The translations under genes were made by a program, and so were the position numbers. This document shows, one piece after another, positions 11,241 to 23,392 of a stretch of DNA of 64,000 nt. Below the pieces are notes generated by a model that was given only the letters and a program-made list of their open reading frames with translations, was not told the DNA's origin and made no database searches. Source of the DNA: Dipteronia dyeriana (lineage: Eukaryota; Streptophyta; Magnoliopsida; Sapindales; Sapindaceae); the NCBI GenBank assembly GCA_032871835.1, contig CM065295.1, positions 23,136,501-23,200,500 on the forward strand, read 5' to 3'. Every line of letters starts with the position of its first letter. Within the stretch, counting starts at the first letter, position 1.

Positions 11241-12207
11241 TGTAAAAACGTATTTTGCAAACCTGACTGGTATCAAAGAAAACAGAAAGTAACGTTAGAA
11301 AACAGAAAGTAACGTTAGAAAACAGAAAGTAACGTTAGAAAACAGAGTTTGATCCGACAACACCGTATGTGTATTAAGCGATTGTCTCCCAGGATACAAC
11401 AGTTCAACAGTGGTAGACCTAAGCACTATCCACTACAAGCGAACTCAAACCGAGTTTTGAACTTACCAAGAAAAACCAGAGAAGAACAGAAATCGGTTGC
11501 TCAAAAGAAAACAGTAATTTTTTTTTGCTCTGTGTGTCTGTTGAACAGAATATTAGAGATATTAAATACCCAAACCGAAACACTAGGGTTTTAGGATTAA
11601 TTCGGGATTATTTTTTGGAAAATTCGTTTTTGATTTGATAAGAAAATAATTTAATTAGATAATATTCTCCAAAGAGATTTATTTCTAATTAAAACCCGAT
11701 TCTGTATTCTTAGTGATCAAGTAAGAAATCAGAATCCAAACAATTAAAGCTTTCCTTATTCATCACAATAAAAAACGTGTTGACTTAGGGAAGTGGCAAA
11801 AGGTCAACTGGACTCTCACGGTCCAATAGAAGCGGCATTCGTGTCCGCATGTCGCTCCCATGCATTCGAAGGTTCGGGGTCCATGATTTGCACCCCCCCC
11901 CCCGCTGCGCGCGCGAGAGAGAGTCTCTATGCCACACACATGTTGAAAGCTCATATCACACATTCACTTATAAACTACTTATAATGATTTCCCTAAGCAA
12001 TATGGGATTTCTTTTAATCCATACACAATGGGTGCACTTTGAGACTCAATTTCTCATTCACCCATTAACCATTTTGTGATTTTGAGTTTACCATTTCGAA
12101 GTTCTCACGGAGGTGAATTCGAAATCACGTTAATCTTCATTTTCTATGGAATTTATCATACTTAATTTTTGCTCTCAAAATGAGAGATTATCACAAAATT
12201 TCCAACA
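11241..12207 (-). repeat. 5' LTR of copia A1
   Basis: 967 bp. It matches 5,078-6,074 but carries a triplicated 20-base unit at 11,281-11,340, lacks about 39 bases present in the other LTR, and has an 11-base C run (11,893-11,903) instead of 24. Confidence 0.93.
11281..11340. repeat. 20-base unit in three tandem copies
   Basis: Three exact copies of aacagaaagtaacgttagaa. The other LTR and both A2 LTRs have one copy, so this is a local duplication after insertion. Confidence 0.95.
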
Positions 12208-12262
12208 CTAGCTTCTTGCAAGAAGCATTGAGTTGTTGGGACATAGTTCTTGTTGTTATAGC

Positions 12263-12689
12263 CAGGGTCGGTCCAAAGATTTTCGAAACCCGAAACGAAG
12301 TATAAAAAATGAGACCCTCGATACTTTACGTATGTTTATTTGATTTTTTTTTCTCTAATAAATACTTGTAAATATCAATATAATAAGAGTGTTATTTTTT
12401 TTAATATACAAAATATAATTATTATTGGGATTATGATTCAAGTATTCAACAAACTCTAATAATTGAGTTTTATAATTTATGGGTCTTTTAAAATGAAATA
12501 TGTTTAGTGGGTTTATTTTGAACTCATTTTATGAGTTTATTAATTTGAAAAAATTAGATATTCAGTGAGCTTATTAGTTCATATAAGGGTTATATGTAAA
12601 ATCTATTTTCTTTTTAAAACTTTAGAGGCCCTTACAGATCGGGAGCCCTAGGCGGTCGCCTCACTGGGCTCCCCCTAGGGCCGGGTCTG
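12263..12689. mobile_element. Candidate hAT-like MITE, decayed
   Basis: The left end reads cagggtcggtcc. The right end, reverse-complemented, reads cagacccggccctagg, with an inner palindrome at 12,648-12,662 (taggcggtcgcctca). This resembles the CAGGG(C)CGG ends of some hAT elements around an AT-rich core. No clean 8-bp TSD is visible, only a weak match (tgttatag against gattgcag). Confidence 0.35.
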
Positions 12690-12794
12690 ATTGCAGTTCT
12701 CTCCGGTCCCTCATTGGAGGGTTTCCCTGAAGCTCCGCTTTTGTTTGTTTGTTAGCCCTCTTAATATATTGATGCAGTTCAAAAAAAAAAAAAA
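12690..12794 (+). mobile_element. Truncated LINE-like 3' end with poly(A)
   Basis: A C/T-rich segment ending gttagccctcttaatatatt and gatgcagttc followed by about 14 A (12,781-12,795). This is the texture of the 3' end of plant non-LTR retrotransposons. There is no coding part, and the call rests on the tail alone. Confidence 0.4.
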
Positions 12795-15551
12795 ACTTGA
12801 AACTGCTGATGAATTGGCCGGGAGACCTGAAAAGAGTAGTGGAGTAAGTTTGATAAATTTAATTAAATATTTTATTTAATCGATTAATTATATTTAGTAG
12901 AATATCACAAACAACTAGGGACATAAATGTTAATTTTTAGTAAAGTTGTTTCTGTATCTAAAAATACAAAATTTAGTTGCATTGTTATAAGTTGTTTATG
13001 GCGGTGAGCCAGTGAGTACTGAGTCGAGGCAGTGATTTGGCTAAGCACTTTTTCTAAACTGAAAATAGAAGTTGGATAATATGATCCTTCTCCTTCTGAA
13101 ATAAATAAAATTTGGCTTGAACTGTTGTCACAGTTTGGTAGGTCTTAATTAATACCTTGTTCATATTTAAGAGATAATTTTGCCTGGAATGCTCTCGCCA
13201 TGCCATTGATAAAATTATTATATTATATTGCATTACAATATATATATTACGTGACATTATTTACATTGAGAGGTTAAAATTAGATTTTGAGAGCATATCA
13301 CCTCTTAATAGGGTTGATAGTACGTATCTTTTTCACATAAATGGGTAATTGTTCAAATCTCGTCATGCTCATTTATAAGTATGTGAGGACAGTTTTCTTC
13401 CCTGGATTGTAGAAGTAGTTGTCTCCGGTTATGAAAATAGATATATGCACCATATATTTATTTTTTAATTTCAACATGTGTCGACCGTTCTTGTAATACT
13501 TTAAAAAAAAAAATAGATACAATATAATTGAACGATCTAACCACCTACAGACAGTGATGAGAATCCCACTTTTTTTTTTCCATCTTTAGAATGGAGATGG
13601 TTGCATAATATTTTCCCTCGGTGAGACTTGAGAGAGCAAAAACAAATTATGTAGATTAAAACTAATTTGCCTCATTTTTTTTGTCCCCAGTTTATGGCTA
13701 AATGATGAATCATGGTGATCGTGCGGATCAATCTCATCTTATCATATTAATTAAATTATACTAATAAATAAATATAAATAATAAATAATTATATCCTATA
13801 CGATGTGGTAGAGATAACTTTGTCTTTTCATAAATATGATTGGTTTACCATTAAACTTACGGTTTGACTTGAACAGCAAGATATATGATTATATTTAAAT
13901 TTTCAAACTTAATGATATTTTGTCAAAAAGGAAAAAATATAGGTCCTTGTAGTGCGATTAACAAATAATCTTCGTTACTTCCGTTGGACAGCTTCGATTA
14001 GGATTAGGTGTCAAACTTTTCATTTGTGTTTTACTAAGGTCAATACGTGAATGTTTTGTGAAAACATACAAGACCCGTTTGATCTTCCACTTAATATTTA
14101 ATAATATTTAATGTGTTATATTAAGTTATTTTATTTATTTTTTTAGTAATAAAATCACTTAAAAAACCCTTAAAACCATTTGTTTAGAAAAATGAAAAGT
14201 TTTTCACTTAACACAAATCCACTGAAATTTAACGTAATTTTTTCCTTCCAAAACTAGCCTCACCAATCAAACTAATTTTCAATTTTGTTTCATATTAAAC
14301 TACTATTCATAATTATTTTTTTCCCTTATAACCAAAAATAACTACAGCATCACAAAAGCTAACTGCTTCAAAACTCAAATAATTAGAGACCAATTTTGCT
14401 ACCATATTCCGGTTTTTAGTAAGGAGTTGTTCTTTTTTTTCCTTATAATTTGATAATTAGTTTTTTTAATTTTATTTTATAGTTCAATTGCATCTAAATA
14501 ATATTAATAAAATAAATTAAAAATATTATTAATAACTAAATAATTTTGTTTTATAATTATTAAATTATTTGTTATAGTTATCCTTAATATATTAAAATAT
14601 AAATATATAAATATATAACAAATAGTTAGAAGAATATAGATGTAAAAGTATTAATTTTTAGATATTTATAACTTAAAAAAACAAACAGCTTATCACTTAC
14701 ATTCAATTTTCAATAAAAAAACAAACATGTTTTCCAGTTTTCAGTCTTCAGTCACTATTCAATCTTCAGTAGCATTCAGCACTGTTCAGTCTTCAGTCGA
14801 AAAATCAAATGAGGCATCTGTGACTTTTTTCCTACTTAAGTCTTAATTCCACTAAATACTTAAGTGGATTTAATTTTTGACTTATGATAATTGATAAGTT
14901 AAGAACATATTGATGTCACGTCGTTTAAGTGTATTAAAAGATTTTATATTTTCTATTATACATTGCTAGTGCACGAGTTAAGAGACTGGTATAGCAATAA
15001 GCAAGGACATCGTTTCACAGAGAGGTGTCATTGTCCAACCGTTCCGAGTTCTAGAGTTCATTGAAAGTAATGTAAATAAGAATATGTCAAAGGTGAGAAT
15101 GATGTGTGTGAGATATGTGCATAATGCGGTGTGTGCAAAGAAACGTAAATTATACAATAAAAAAACAAGAGAATATGGAGGGGTGAGAATGATGTTCAAA
15201 GTGACAAATAATCAAATAGTGATTTGGAGAGATGTAGGATTATGATCACACAAGGTTCATAAGCTCACCATACACAAGTACACATCTAGTTTTGACTGTT
15301 AGACATTACGCATATTCAATTCAAGTAAGGACTTGCTCTCTCAATTATGGAATTTGAGATACAAATCACTCCTTAAAGGTCATGGCTAGAGCAACTGCGT
15401 CTCTAGTCCCAACCATTAAGCATATGAACATATAACCAAAACCTATTCTAGGACGATCATGCATAAACCAAGTTTCATTCATTCTTTAGAGCTAAGTGGT
15501 CACAGTTATTCTAGAAATGGTCTTTTATAGGCACAACCGAAACCCGCATAC
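12795..15551. other. AT-rich intergenic, possible MITE at 14,070-14,820
   Basis: No gene seen. A weak inverted pair brackets about 14,070-14,820 (acccgtttgatcttcc on the left; on the right aaaaatcaaatgaggc, whose complement is gcctcatttgattttt). Next to the right end the motif ttcagtcttcagt recurs (14,738-14,800). No convincing TSD was found, so a MITE is only possible. Confidence 0.35.
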
Positions 15552-15559
15552 ACTCAAAC

Positions 15560-15964
15560 TAGACATGGTCAAGGTTCGGTTCGAACCATAACCGTGTGAA
15601 ATGAACCGTAACCGTGTGAAATGAAACCGGTTCTAGAATCGTAACCATAACCGTAACTGTGGGCTGAAGATTCGGCTCCGGTTCTCCTCCGAAAAAAACC
15701 ACCCTGGAACTGACGATTCGGTTCCGGTTCTAGAAAAAAAAATATTTTTTATTTTTTATTTTTTATTTTTCATTTTTTATTTTTCTTAAGCTAAAATATA
15801 AAGAAAGAAAAACGAAATGGACGAACGGTTGAAAACGAACCGAAACCGACGGTCCAAGGTTCAGGTTCCGATTCTATCTCAGTTCGGAATCGGAACTGGT
15901 ACCGACGGTTTGGAACCGGAACTGGAACTGGAACTGGAACTGTATCGAACCGTGGCCATGACTA
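15560..15964. mobile_element. Non-autonomous hAT element (MITE), 405 bp
   Basis: It is flanked by a perfect 8-bp TSD, actcaaac (15,552-15,559 and 15,965-15,972). The terminal inverted repeats are TAGACATGGTCAAGGTTCG on the left and TAGTCATGGCCACGGTTCG on the right complement, 16 of 19 matching. Sub-terminal regions are filled with ggttcgaacc and ggaactggaactg repeats, while the core is AT-rich. An 8-bp TSD with TA-G starting ends is the hAT pattern. It has no coding capacity and must depend on a transposase elsewhere. Confidence 0.9.
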
Positions 15965-15972
15965 ACTCAAAC

Positions 15973-17135
15973 CCATCAAAACAAGGTATTTTGACTTCCA
16001 AAGACATACGCACACAAATGGGATATTTGAATATAACTACTCTTACAATTAGGTTAATCTACTCATAATCTCATCCATGAACACATATCAATTTTCAATC
16101 TCTAAACACATGCATATGAAGATAAGAGATTATCAATAACAACAAGAATGAATCAAAACCCAAATGAATTTAAGAACAATCACATATATAAATTAAATGA
16201 GCACAATATAGGTTTACAAATATTTTCAAGTGGGGATTACACATCAAGAAAACAAGAAATACAAAGAGATGAGTAAATAGAATACAACCCTTGAAGATGT
16301 CCCTCCAAGAGCTCCCTCCTTGCTTGGCTCGAAATTGGTCATAGAATATTCCTTTCTCCTTGAAAAAGTCAAATGTTATAATTAAGCACTTTATGAAAAA
16401 TGGTTTCCTACAAATGAAGCAATTTTATAACTAATTATATTAGTTGTCGCAAATTATCTAGTTTTTAAACTAATTATGACAATTTTTTTTAAAAAGTCTC
16501 AGTTTAATAAAATAAAATGACAATTAATAAAATTTATCATGAAATAATACCTACAGTGGCCCAATTAAAATTTATCGAAAGATAATGTGTCACTGTATAT
16601 CACTTTCTTTTTGTAGTGTTATAGTAAAATTATTATTTTAAAATATTTAAACATAGCCATTAAAACAATCTTATTTTTATATACGATTTATAAAAATATT
16701 TCAAATGTTTTTTTTTAATTTAAAAAGGTAAAAATTATGAAATATTACGATAATCAAAATAATTGTCATTTAAATATAAAATGATATTGGAAGGTTATAA
16801 ATGAAAAAAATAATTAATAACTCTACATTTGTATTAAATGTCACTTTTTTTTTCGACAAATTGTATTAAGTCTCTTCAAAAGTAAAAAATAAACATGTTA
16901 GAATAGCTTAAAGATTAAGATATACTAAAATCATAATCAAATTAAGGTCAATTAAGACAAAAAAGTAACCTAACAAAATTAGTAAAGTTTTTGGAAAAAA
17001 ATTACAAGTATCCCTTAAATTATAAGGAATTATAAATTTAGTCATCCCAATAACTTTATTAATCGTGTAAACATTTGCATGGTATAGATAAACATGCCAT
17101 TGAATGAGTTGTAGCATGTACAATTCAAAGATAGA
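15973..17135. other. AT-rich intergenic
   Basis: No gene. At 16,607-16,618 the sequence ctttttgtagtg matches the complement of a CACTA-type terminus (CACTACAAAAAG), but no matching left end or 3-bp TSD could be assigned. Confidence 0.4.
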
Positions 17136-17143
17136 GAAATTAA

Positions 17144-18129
17144 TAGGGCCACACCCCATCCCATTTATTTTTTGAAAACCCATTCCCTTATAAACCCTCA
17201 CCTTAGATGGAGCGGGACGGGTTACAACGGGGAGTGATTTCCCCATCCCCACCCATTTACCCAATTTATAATTTTTTTATTTATTAAAATTACAAATATA
17301 TAACCATTGAATATGATAAAATATATAAAGTAGTAAATAATTCGATAAAACTATTAAAAAAACATCTCGTAATCATAATTCTCACAAGTAAATTTTATCA
17401 TTCTCAAACATAAACATAAAGTATGAAGTCAAAGTGTTCGAAATCATAACGTTAATCATCTAATAGTTGCATCTATTTCTCTTATTCTCTCTTCGTAATA
17501 TCAACTTCATCTGGTATTTCCTCAAGATGTTGACACCCACTCACATGATTTCTGCAACATTCCGAACCAACAAAAAAAATTGTATTCAATCTGATTTGAA
17601 TATCAATAACTTAATTTGATTTAATATACATGATTTATTTTACCTCATTAAAATCTGGTTTTTCAAGACTTATGGAACGTTCAATTGTAGTAGAAGAACA
17701 TGAAGCTAATCATAAGATAAAAAACATACTGTATTTGAGGTTAAAGCTTGAATGGTGAACTTTGAGTTGTTTGTGGAATAAAGACTTAGAGTTGCAGTTA
17801 GCGGCTAGGGTTTTTTTAATTGTATTTTGTATTGTCACTTTATGTTAAATAACGGTAAATAGATGTAAAGTTAGGGTTAATGTATTTTTATATATATATA
17901 TTTTAGATATATTTATTTTCTTTAAAACTACGTAGTTTAACTAAATATTATTTTAAGCGGGGGCGGGACGGGATGAGGAGTATAAAACCCATCCACGTCC
18001 CATACCCATTGCGGGTTAGACTATATATCCTCATCCCCGCCCCATCTCCACTAAATTGAAATCCATCCCCACCCCAAAAGTGCGGGTCCCCACGGGGCTC
18101 CGTCCTCGCGGATAATTTTGTCATCCCTA
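17144..18129. mobile_element. Non-autonomous hAT element, 986 bp
   Basis: A perfect 8-bp TSD gaaattaa lies at 17,136-17,143 and 18,130-18,137. Ends are TAGGGCCACACCCC on the left and TAGGGATGACAAAATT on the right complement, the latter being a typical hAT terminus. Both sub-terminal regions are rich in CCCATCCC and GGGGCGGG words (17,150-17,270 and 17,955-18,110) around an AT-rich core. No transposase frame is visible. Confidence 0.88.
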
Positions 18130-18768
18130 GAAATTAAAGTGATAAAAAGCTGAAGAGAGAAAAGATAGATAACTGATACGGTGATAGTTAGAAGAGAATA
18201 GAGAGAAAGAGAATTAGAGAAAAAAATGTTATGGAGAGAAATGGATAAGAGAGAAAGTTAGAAGCTAGAGAGTTAGGATGAAATTTTACATGCTTTGTTG
18301 TTATAATGAATTTTTATACACTATATATAAATAGAACTATACATATGAATAACAGATAGACAATGTAAATATTCTATAAATCGAGAGGAACAAATTCATC
18401 ATTTTTATATAACACGTGATAATTTGAAAAATAGTGGTGCTAGTGGTACACCCTCTACTGAACTATTTATGACTCATTTTTTAGAAAATTTATTTAATTA
18501 TATAAAATTATATGGTTTCATTAATTTTTATTTATTTATTTTCTTGACTACCATTTTTATAATTTTTCAAACTTAATACACCCCATATCTTTCTAAAAAA
18601 ATATATAAAAAAATACACTTCATCTTTAATCTTTATATATAGTTTTCTCACATCCATTTGTAGGATTTGTTTTTTTCTTTTTTATTTCTTGGTAAAACCA
18701 ATTTACTAGATGTAATTTTTTTTTGTAGTCGGTTGGATTGGTTGTAGATTGTGAATGTGATAGTAATC

Positions 18769-19739
18769 TGTAAATTGTAATTCCAAAAAACAAATCTGGT
18801 AGGTACTTGAAAACAGAAAGTAACAGCACAATAAAACCACTTTAGAAAAACATAGTTTGAACTGATGCCCGTGTTTCACACGGTGTCCTTAAGACAATTT
18901 CACCGAGAACACCGTATGTGTATTAGGCGATTGTCTCCCAGGATACAACCGTTCAACAGTAGTAGACCTAAGCTCACCACCACCACCAGCGAACTCAAAT
19001 CGAGTTTAAACTTACCAAGAAAACGGTTGCCTCTAATTTTTGTATATATTTTCGGTCATCAGAACAAAATATTAGAGTACTAAATGCCCAAACCGAAACA
19101 CTAGGGTTTTGGGATTAATTCGGGATTATTTTGGAAAATTACGTTTTTTATTTAATAAGGAAACAATTTAATTAGATATTATTCTCCAAAGAGATTTACT
19201 TCTAATTAAAACCCGATTCTGTATTCTTAATGATCAAGTAAGAAATCAAAATCCAAACAATTAAAGTTTTCCTTATTCATCACAATCAAAAAAAGTTGAC
19301 TTAGGGAAATGGCAAAAGGTCAACTGGACTCTCACGGTCCAATCGGAACGGCATTCGTGTCCGTAGGTTGCGCCCACTCACGAGTCGTGCATTCGAAAGT
19401 TTGGGGTCCATGATTTGCACCCCCCCTCCCCTCCCCCTGCGCGCGCGAGAGAGAACCTCTATGCCACACATGTTGATAGCTCATATCACACATTCACTTA
19501 TAAACTACATATAAATGATTTCCCTGAGCAATATGGGATTCATTTTACTCCTTACACAATGGGTTCACTTTGAAACTCAATTTCTCATTCATCCATTAAT
19601 CATTTTGTGAATTTGAGTATACCATTTCGAAGTTCTCACGAAGGAGAATTCGAATCCACTTTTATCTTCCAATTTTATGGAATTTATCATACTCAATTTG
19701 TGCTCTCAAAATGAGAGTTTATCATAAAATTTTCCAACA
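18769..19739 (-). repeat. 3' LTR of copia A2
   Basis: 971 bp. It starts tgtaaattgtaa, ends tttccaaca, and is followed by the polypurine tract complement (atcccccac). The C tract is interrupted (ccccccctcccctcccc) near 19,420-19,438. Confidence 0.93.
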
Positions 19740-20297
19740 ATCCCCCACATGAATGAAATTGACCTAGGAGACACAAAGAAGATGTTTGGTAAGTTCAAAC
19801 GGTCGAAACTTGCATAGGATAGGTAGGTGTTACCCTTTGAACCTTCCCTTGTAAAGGTATGCTTACTTTACTGGCTGATCAGTAGATGTGATATCCTTGA
19901 ATTGTTCTGCCGTTTTGTGTAAACGATCACACACCTTACACAGGTATCTTCCAGACCCGATTTGGTTCTCGTTTTTATGTTCGTTTTGGCCATGAACATG
20001 GGCCTGGTTCTGTGAGAGTCTCTGGAGAATATAGCTCTTCACTATTCTCTTTTAGAAGCAGCCCCACTTCTCTCTCACATAGGTGATTTATTAATTAAGA
20101 GTAACCTGTTTTACTCTGCTCGGATTTCCAAAGCTAGGAATTTCGACGCATAAGAATCATTAAAAACATAGTTTAACCTTTTCCCTACGGGCATCACTGT
20201 TTCATCATAGGAATGGACTTGAGGGTAACCCTCACAGTGATCCAACTGAGTCTTACAACTTGGTTATCCCATTGAACCTAGATCTTGGGATCTCCAA

Positions 20298-20800
20298 TCA
20301 ACTAGGTTGGGTGTCCATTGCATCGACCTTTTTTCTAATGGGCTTTATTAGTCTCATTCCTCTCGATGATGTCTTAACTAGTTCTCTGTTTAACCCTTTA
20401 GTTAGCGGATCTACAATGTTATCCTTTGACCTTACATAGTCAATAGTGATAACCCCAGTTGAGATTAGTTGTCTAATGGTATTATGTCTTCGACGTATAT
20501 GTCTAGACTTCCCATTATACATGTTGCTCTGTGCTCTTCCTATTGCTGATTGACTATCACAGTGAATGCAAATCGTCGGGACATGCTTTAGCCACTTGGA
20601 ATATCTTCTCATTTATCTAATGCTATAAACTCAGATTCCATGGTGAATCTGGCTATACATGTTTGTTTGAAGGATTTCCAAGATACCGCCGCACCACTTA
20701 GTGTGAACACATACCCACTAGTGGATTTTGAATCCTTCATATCAGATATCCAGTTAGCATCAGTGTATCCTTTTAGGACAGCTGGATATCTAGTATAATG
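20298..20800 (-). pseudogene. Copia A2 RNase H domain (broken)
   Basis: Minus-strand [13 protein letters not shown] and [10 protein letters not shown], then [32 protein letters not shown] and a C-terminal tail to a stop at 20,298. About 33 bases are missing near 20,609-20,615 relative to A1, which joins the two halves out of frame. The MESEF motif is intact here, unlike A1. Confidence 0.88.
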
Positions 20801-21784
20801 CAGTCTATGATTACGACTGAACCGTAAGTACTTCAGTACTCTTACTATTCCTTTCCAGTGATCGGTTCCTGGATTACTCATATATCTGCTTAATTTGCTG
20901 ACTGCATTCGCTATGTCTGGTCTTGTACAACTTGTTAAGTACATCAGACTTCCTATCACTCGAGAATATTCTAGTTGAGAGGTGCTATCACCCTTATTCT
21001 TAGATAGATGTAGATTTGTATCTACTGGTGTCCTAGAAATTTCAGAATCATTTTTGTTGAATTTCTCAAGAATCATGTCAATATAGTGTGATTGACTTAG
21101 TATGAGTTCGTTAGATTTTCATTCCCAACATTACATCAGTCGGTCCCATATCTTTCATATCAAATCTTGATTTCAACATATCCTTGGTAGATTTGACCAT
21201 TTTATCATCGCTACCAACATTGAGCATGTCATCAACGTAAAGGCAAATAATGACATAACCATTTTCCGTGTCCTTGACATAAACACATTTGTCACATTCG
21301 TTGATCTTAAATCCGTGTGACATCATAGCATTGTCAAATTTCTCATGCCATTGTTTTGGTGCTTGCTTCAAACCATTTAAAGACTTCACCAATTTACAGA
21401 CTTTCTTTCTTGTCCTGGAGCAGAAAAACCCTCAGGTTGTTCCATGTAAATTTCTTCATATTAATCTCCATTTAAGAAAGCCGTTTTCACATCCATTTGA
21501 TGTACTTCAAGATTTTGCAAAGTTACGATTGCAAGTATCATTCTAATGGAGCTTATTCTCGTTATAGGAGAATATGTATCAAAGTAGTCAATGCCTTCTT
21601 GTTGATTGTAACATTTAATTACAAGTATGACCTTATACTTATCAATTGATCCATCAGCTTTCATCTTTCTTTTGAAAATCCATTTGGATCCTAGCGGTTT
21701 ACATCCCGGAGGAAGAACCACTAATTCCCAAGTATGATTTTGAAGGATGGAATCAATTTCGCTCTTAATTGCCTCTTTCCACAA
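20801..21784 (-). pseudogene. Copia A2 reverse transcriptase (broken)
   Basis: Reads [59 protein letters not shown] (catalytic YVDD) and [12 protein letters not shown]. Frame breaks occur near 21,455 (after AFLNGD, around EIYMEQPEGF), at 21,108 and at 21,077. Unlike A1 it keeps the tryptophan after APKQ and only a single GTACTTCA unit. Confidence 0.9.
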
Positions 21785-21808
21785 GAGTCCTTCAGAAGTG
21801 CTTACCGC

Positions 21809-23392
21809 TTATTTGAAAGTTCGAGGTTCACCTTCTAGCAAATAGGTCATAAAATCTGGATCACAAGACGTTTCCGTCCTTGCTCTTTTGCTACGTCTAG
21901 GTTCATCATCTACTTCATTTCCTTGTTCTTGGTCCTCATAACTATCAACATGTGTTCGTTTTGACGAACTTGCTTCTTCATTGGATTTACATGGAAATAC
22001 ATGTTCAAAGAACATTGCATTTCTAGATTCCATTATCGTGTTTTTGTGTATATCTGATATGTCAGATTTATAGACCATGAATCGATGAGCACTACTATTT
22101 TGTGCATATCCAATAAAAATGCAGTCAACAGTTTTCGGACCTATTTTCACCTTCTTAGGTATAGGTACGATTACTTTGGTAAGACACCCCCACATTCGTA
22201 AGAATTTATACGAAGGCTTTCTTCCTTTCCATAGTTCATATAGTGTCTTGTCTTCTTTCTTTCGGGGTACCTTGTTTAAAAGGTAATTGCTAGACAATGT
22301 AGTGTCACCCCACATGTTCTGAGGCACTCCAGAACTTATGAGCATTGCATTCATCATCTTTTTCAAGGTACGATTTTTACGTTCTGCAATACCGTTTTGC
22401 TGAGGGGAATATGATGCAGTAGTTTGATGTATGATTCCGTGTTTTGCACAGAATTCACCAAACGGTGCTACATATTCACCACCTCGGTCACTTCTCAGTA
22501 CCTTGATTTTCTTGTTGAGTTGATTCTCAATTTCAGTTTTATAGAGACTAAACTTCTCTATAGCTTCATCCTTATTTTTCAACAAATATACATAGCAGTA
22601 TTTGGTGCTATCATCTATAAATGTGATGAAATATTTGTTGCCACCTCTTGTTTGAACAAATTTTAAATCACATATTTCTGTGTGAATTAAATCAAGAGGT
22701 TCAGATTTCCTTTCAACAGTTTGAAATGATGACCTTGTTAGTTTTGCTTTAACGTAAACTTCACACTTATGTTTAGGATCAATATTGAATGCAGGAATAT
22801 GATTTAAGTTAATTAATCTATGCAAAGTATCATAATTAACGTGTCCTAGTCTACCATGCCATAAATTGGAAGACTCAAGCAAATAAACTGAAGAATTATC
22901 TTTATTGATTGTTCTTTTGACAACAAATACATTAAGCTTAAAAAGCCCTTCAGTTACATATCCCCTACCCACATAAGTTCCCTTTTTGGTTAAAAGCACT
23001 TTGTTTGATTCAATCACAATATTGAACCCATACTGATTGAGCAACGAACCAGACACCAAGTTCTTGCGGATATCAGGTACATGCAGCACATTGTTCAAGC
23101 TCAGGGTTATCCTAGAGGTTATCTTGAGAGTGACTTGACCACGTCCTTTCACGTCAGATGTGGCTGAGTTGCCCATGTAAAACTTTTCTTTATTCTTCAT
23201 TTCTTTAAATGTATTTAACATCTCGCTATCAGAGCATATATGGCGAGTGGCCCCAGTATCAAACCACCACTCCCTTGGGTTTGACCCAACCAAGTTTGCT
23301 TCTGTCACAACTGTAGAGAGATTGATCTCGGATACATCTTTTGAGATCCCAGCAACCACATTTGCCTCGTGGTTCTTCTTCTTCTTTGGCAA
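21809..23392 (-). pseudogene. Copia A2 protease-integrase, long open frame
   Basis: A 527-codon uninterrupted stretch and the longest coding frame of either family-A copy. It has protease WWFDTGATRHIC, pre-integrase LWHGRLGHVNYDTLHRL, and integrase LIHTEICDLKF, FIDDSTKYCYVYLL, RSDRGGEYV and PQQNGIAERKNRT. It then runs through the linker RRSKRARTE to a stop at 21,809, just before the RT domain. All three integrase acidic positions look present. The flanking gag and RT are broken, so the element is still dead. Confidence 0.92.

Larger units (their letters stand above)
5078..12207 (-). mobile_element. Ty1/copia LTR retrotransposon, copy A1
   Basis: A complete element in reverse orientation. Both LTRs begin tgtaaaaacg and end tttccaaca on the plus strand (5,078-6,074 and 11,241-12,207), and a perfect 5-bp TSD (ctagc) lies at 5,073-5,077 and 12,208-12,212. 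Domain order read on the minus strand is gag, protease, integrase, RT, RNase H, which is diagnostic of copia. The polyprotein is one continuous frame broken by stops and by a repeat expansion. It is therefore non-autonomous today. A second copy (A2) lies at 18,769-25,793. I did not assign a named lineage. Confidence 0.95.

Noticed and set aside
14070..14820. PIF/Harbinger- or hAT-like MITE
   Set aside because: The inverted ends match over only about ten bases and no TSD fits, so it was left as a possibility within the intergenic entry.
16607..16618. CACTA transposon end
   Set aside because: The 12-base terminus is common in plant DNA; no matching left end, sub-terminal repeats or 3-bp TSD could be found.
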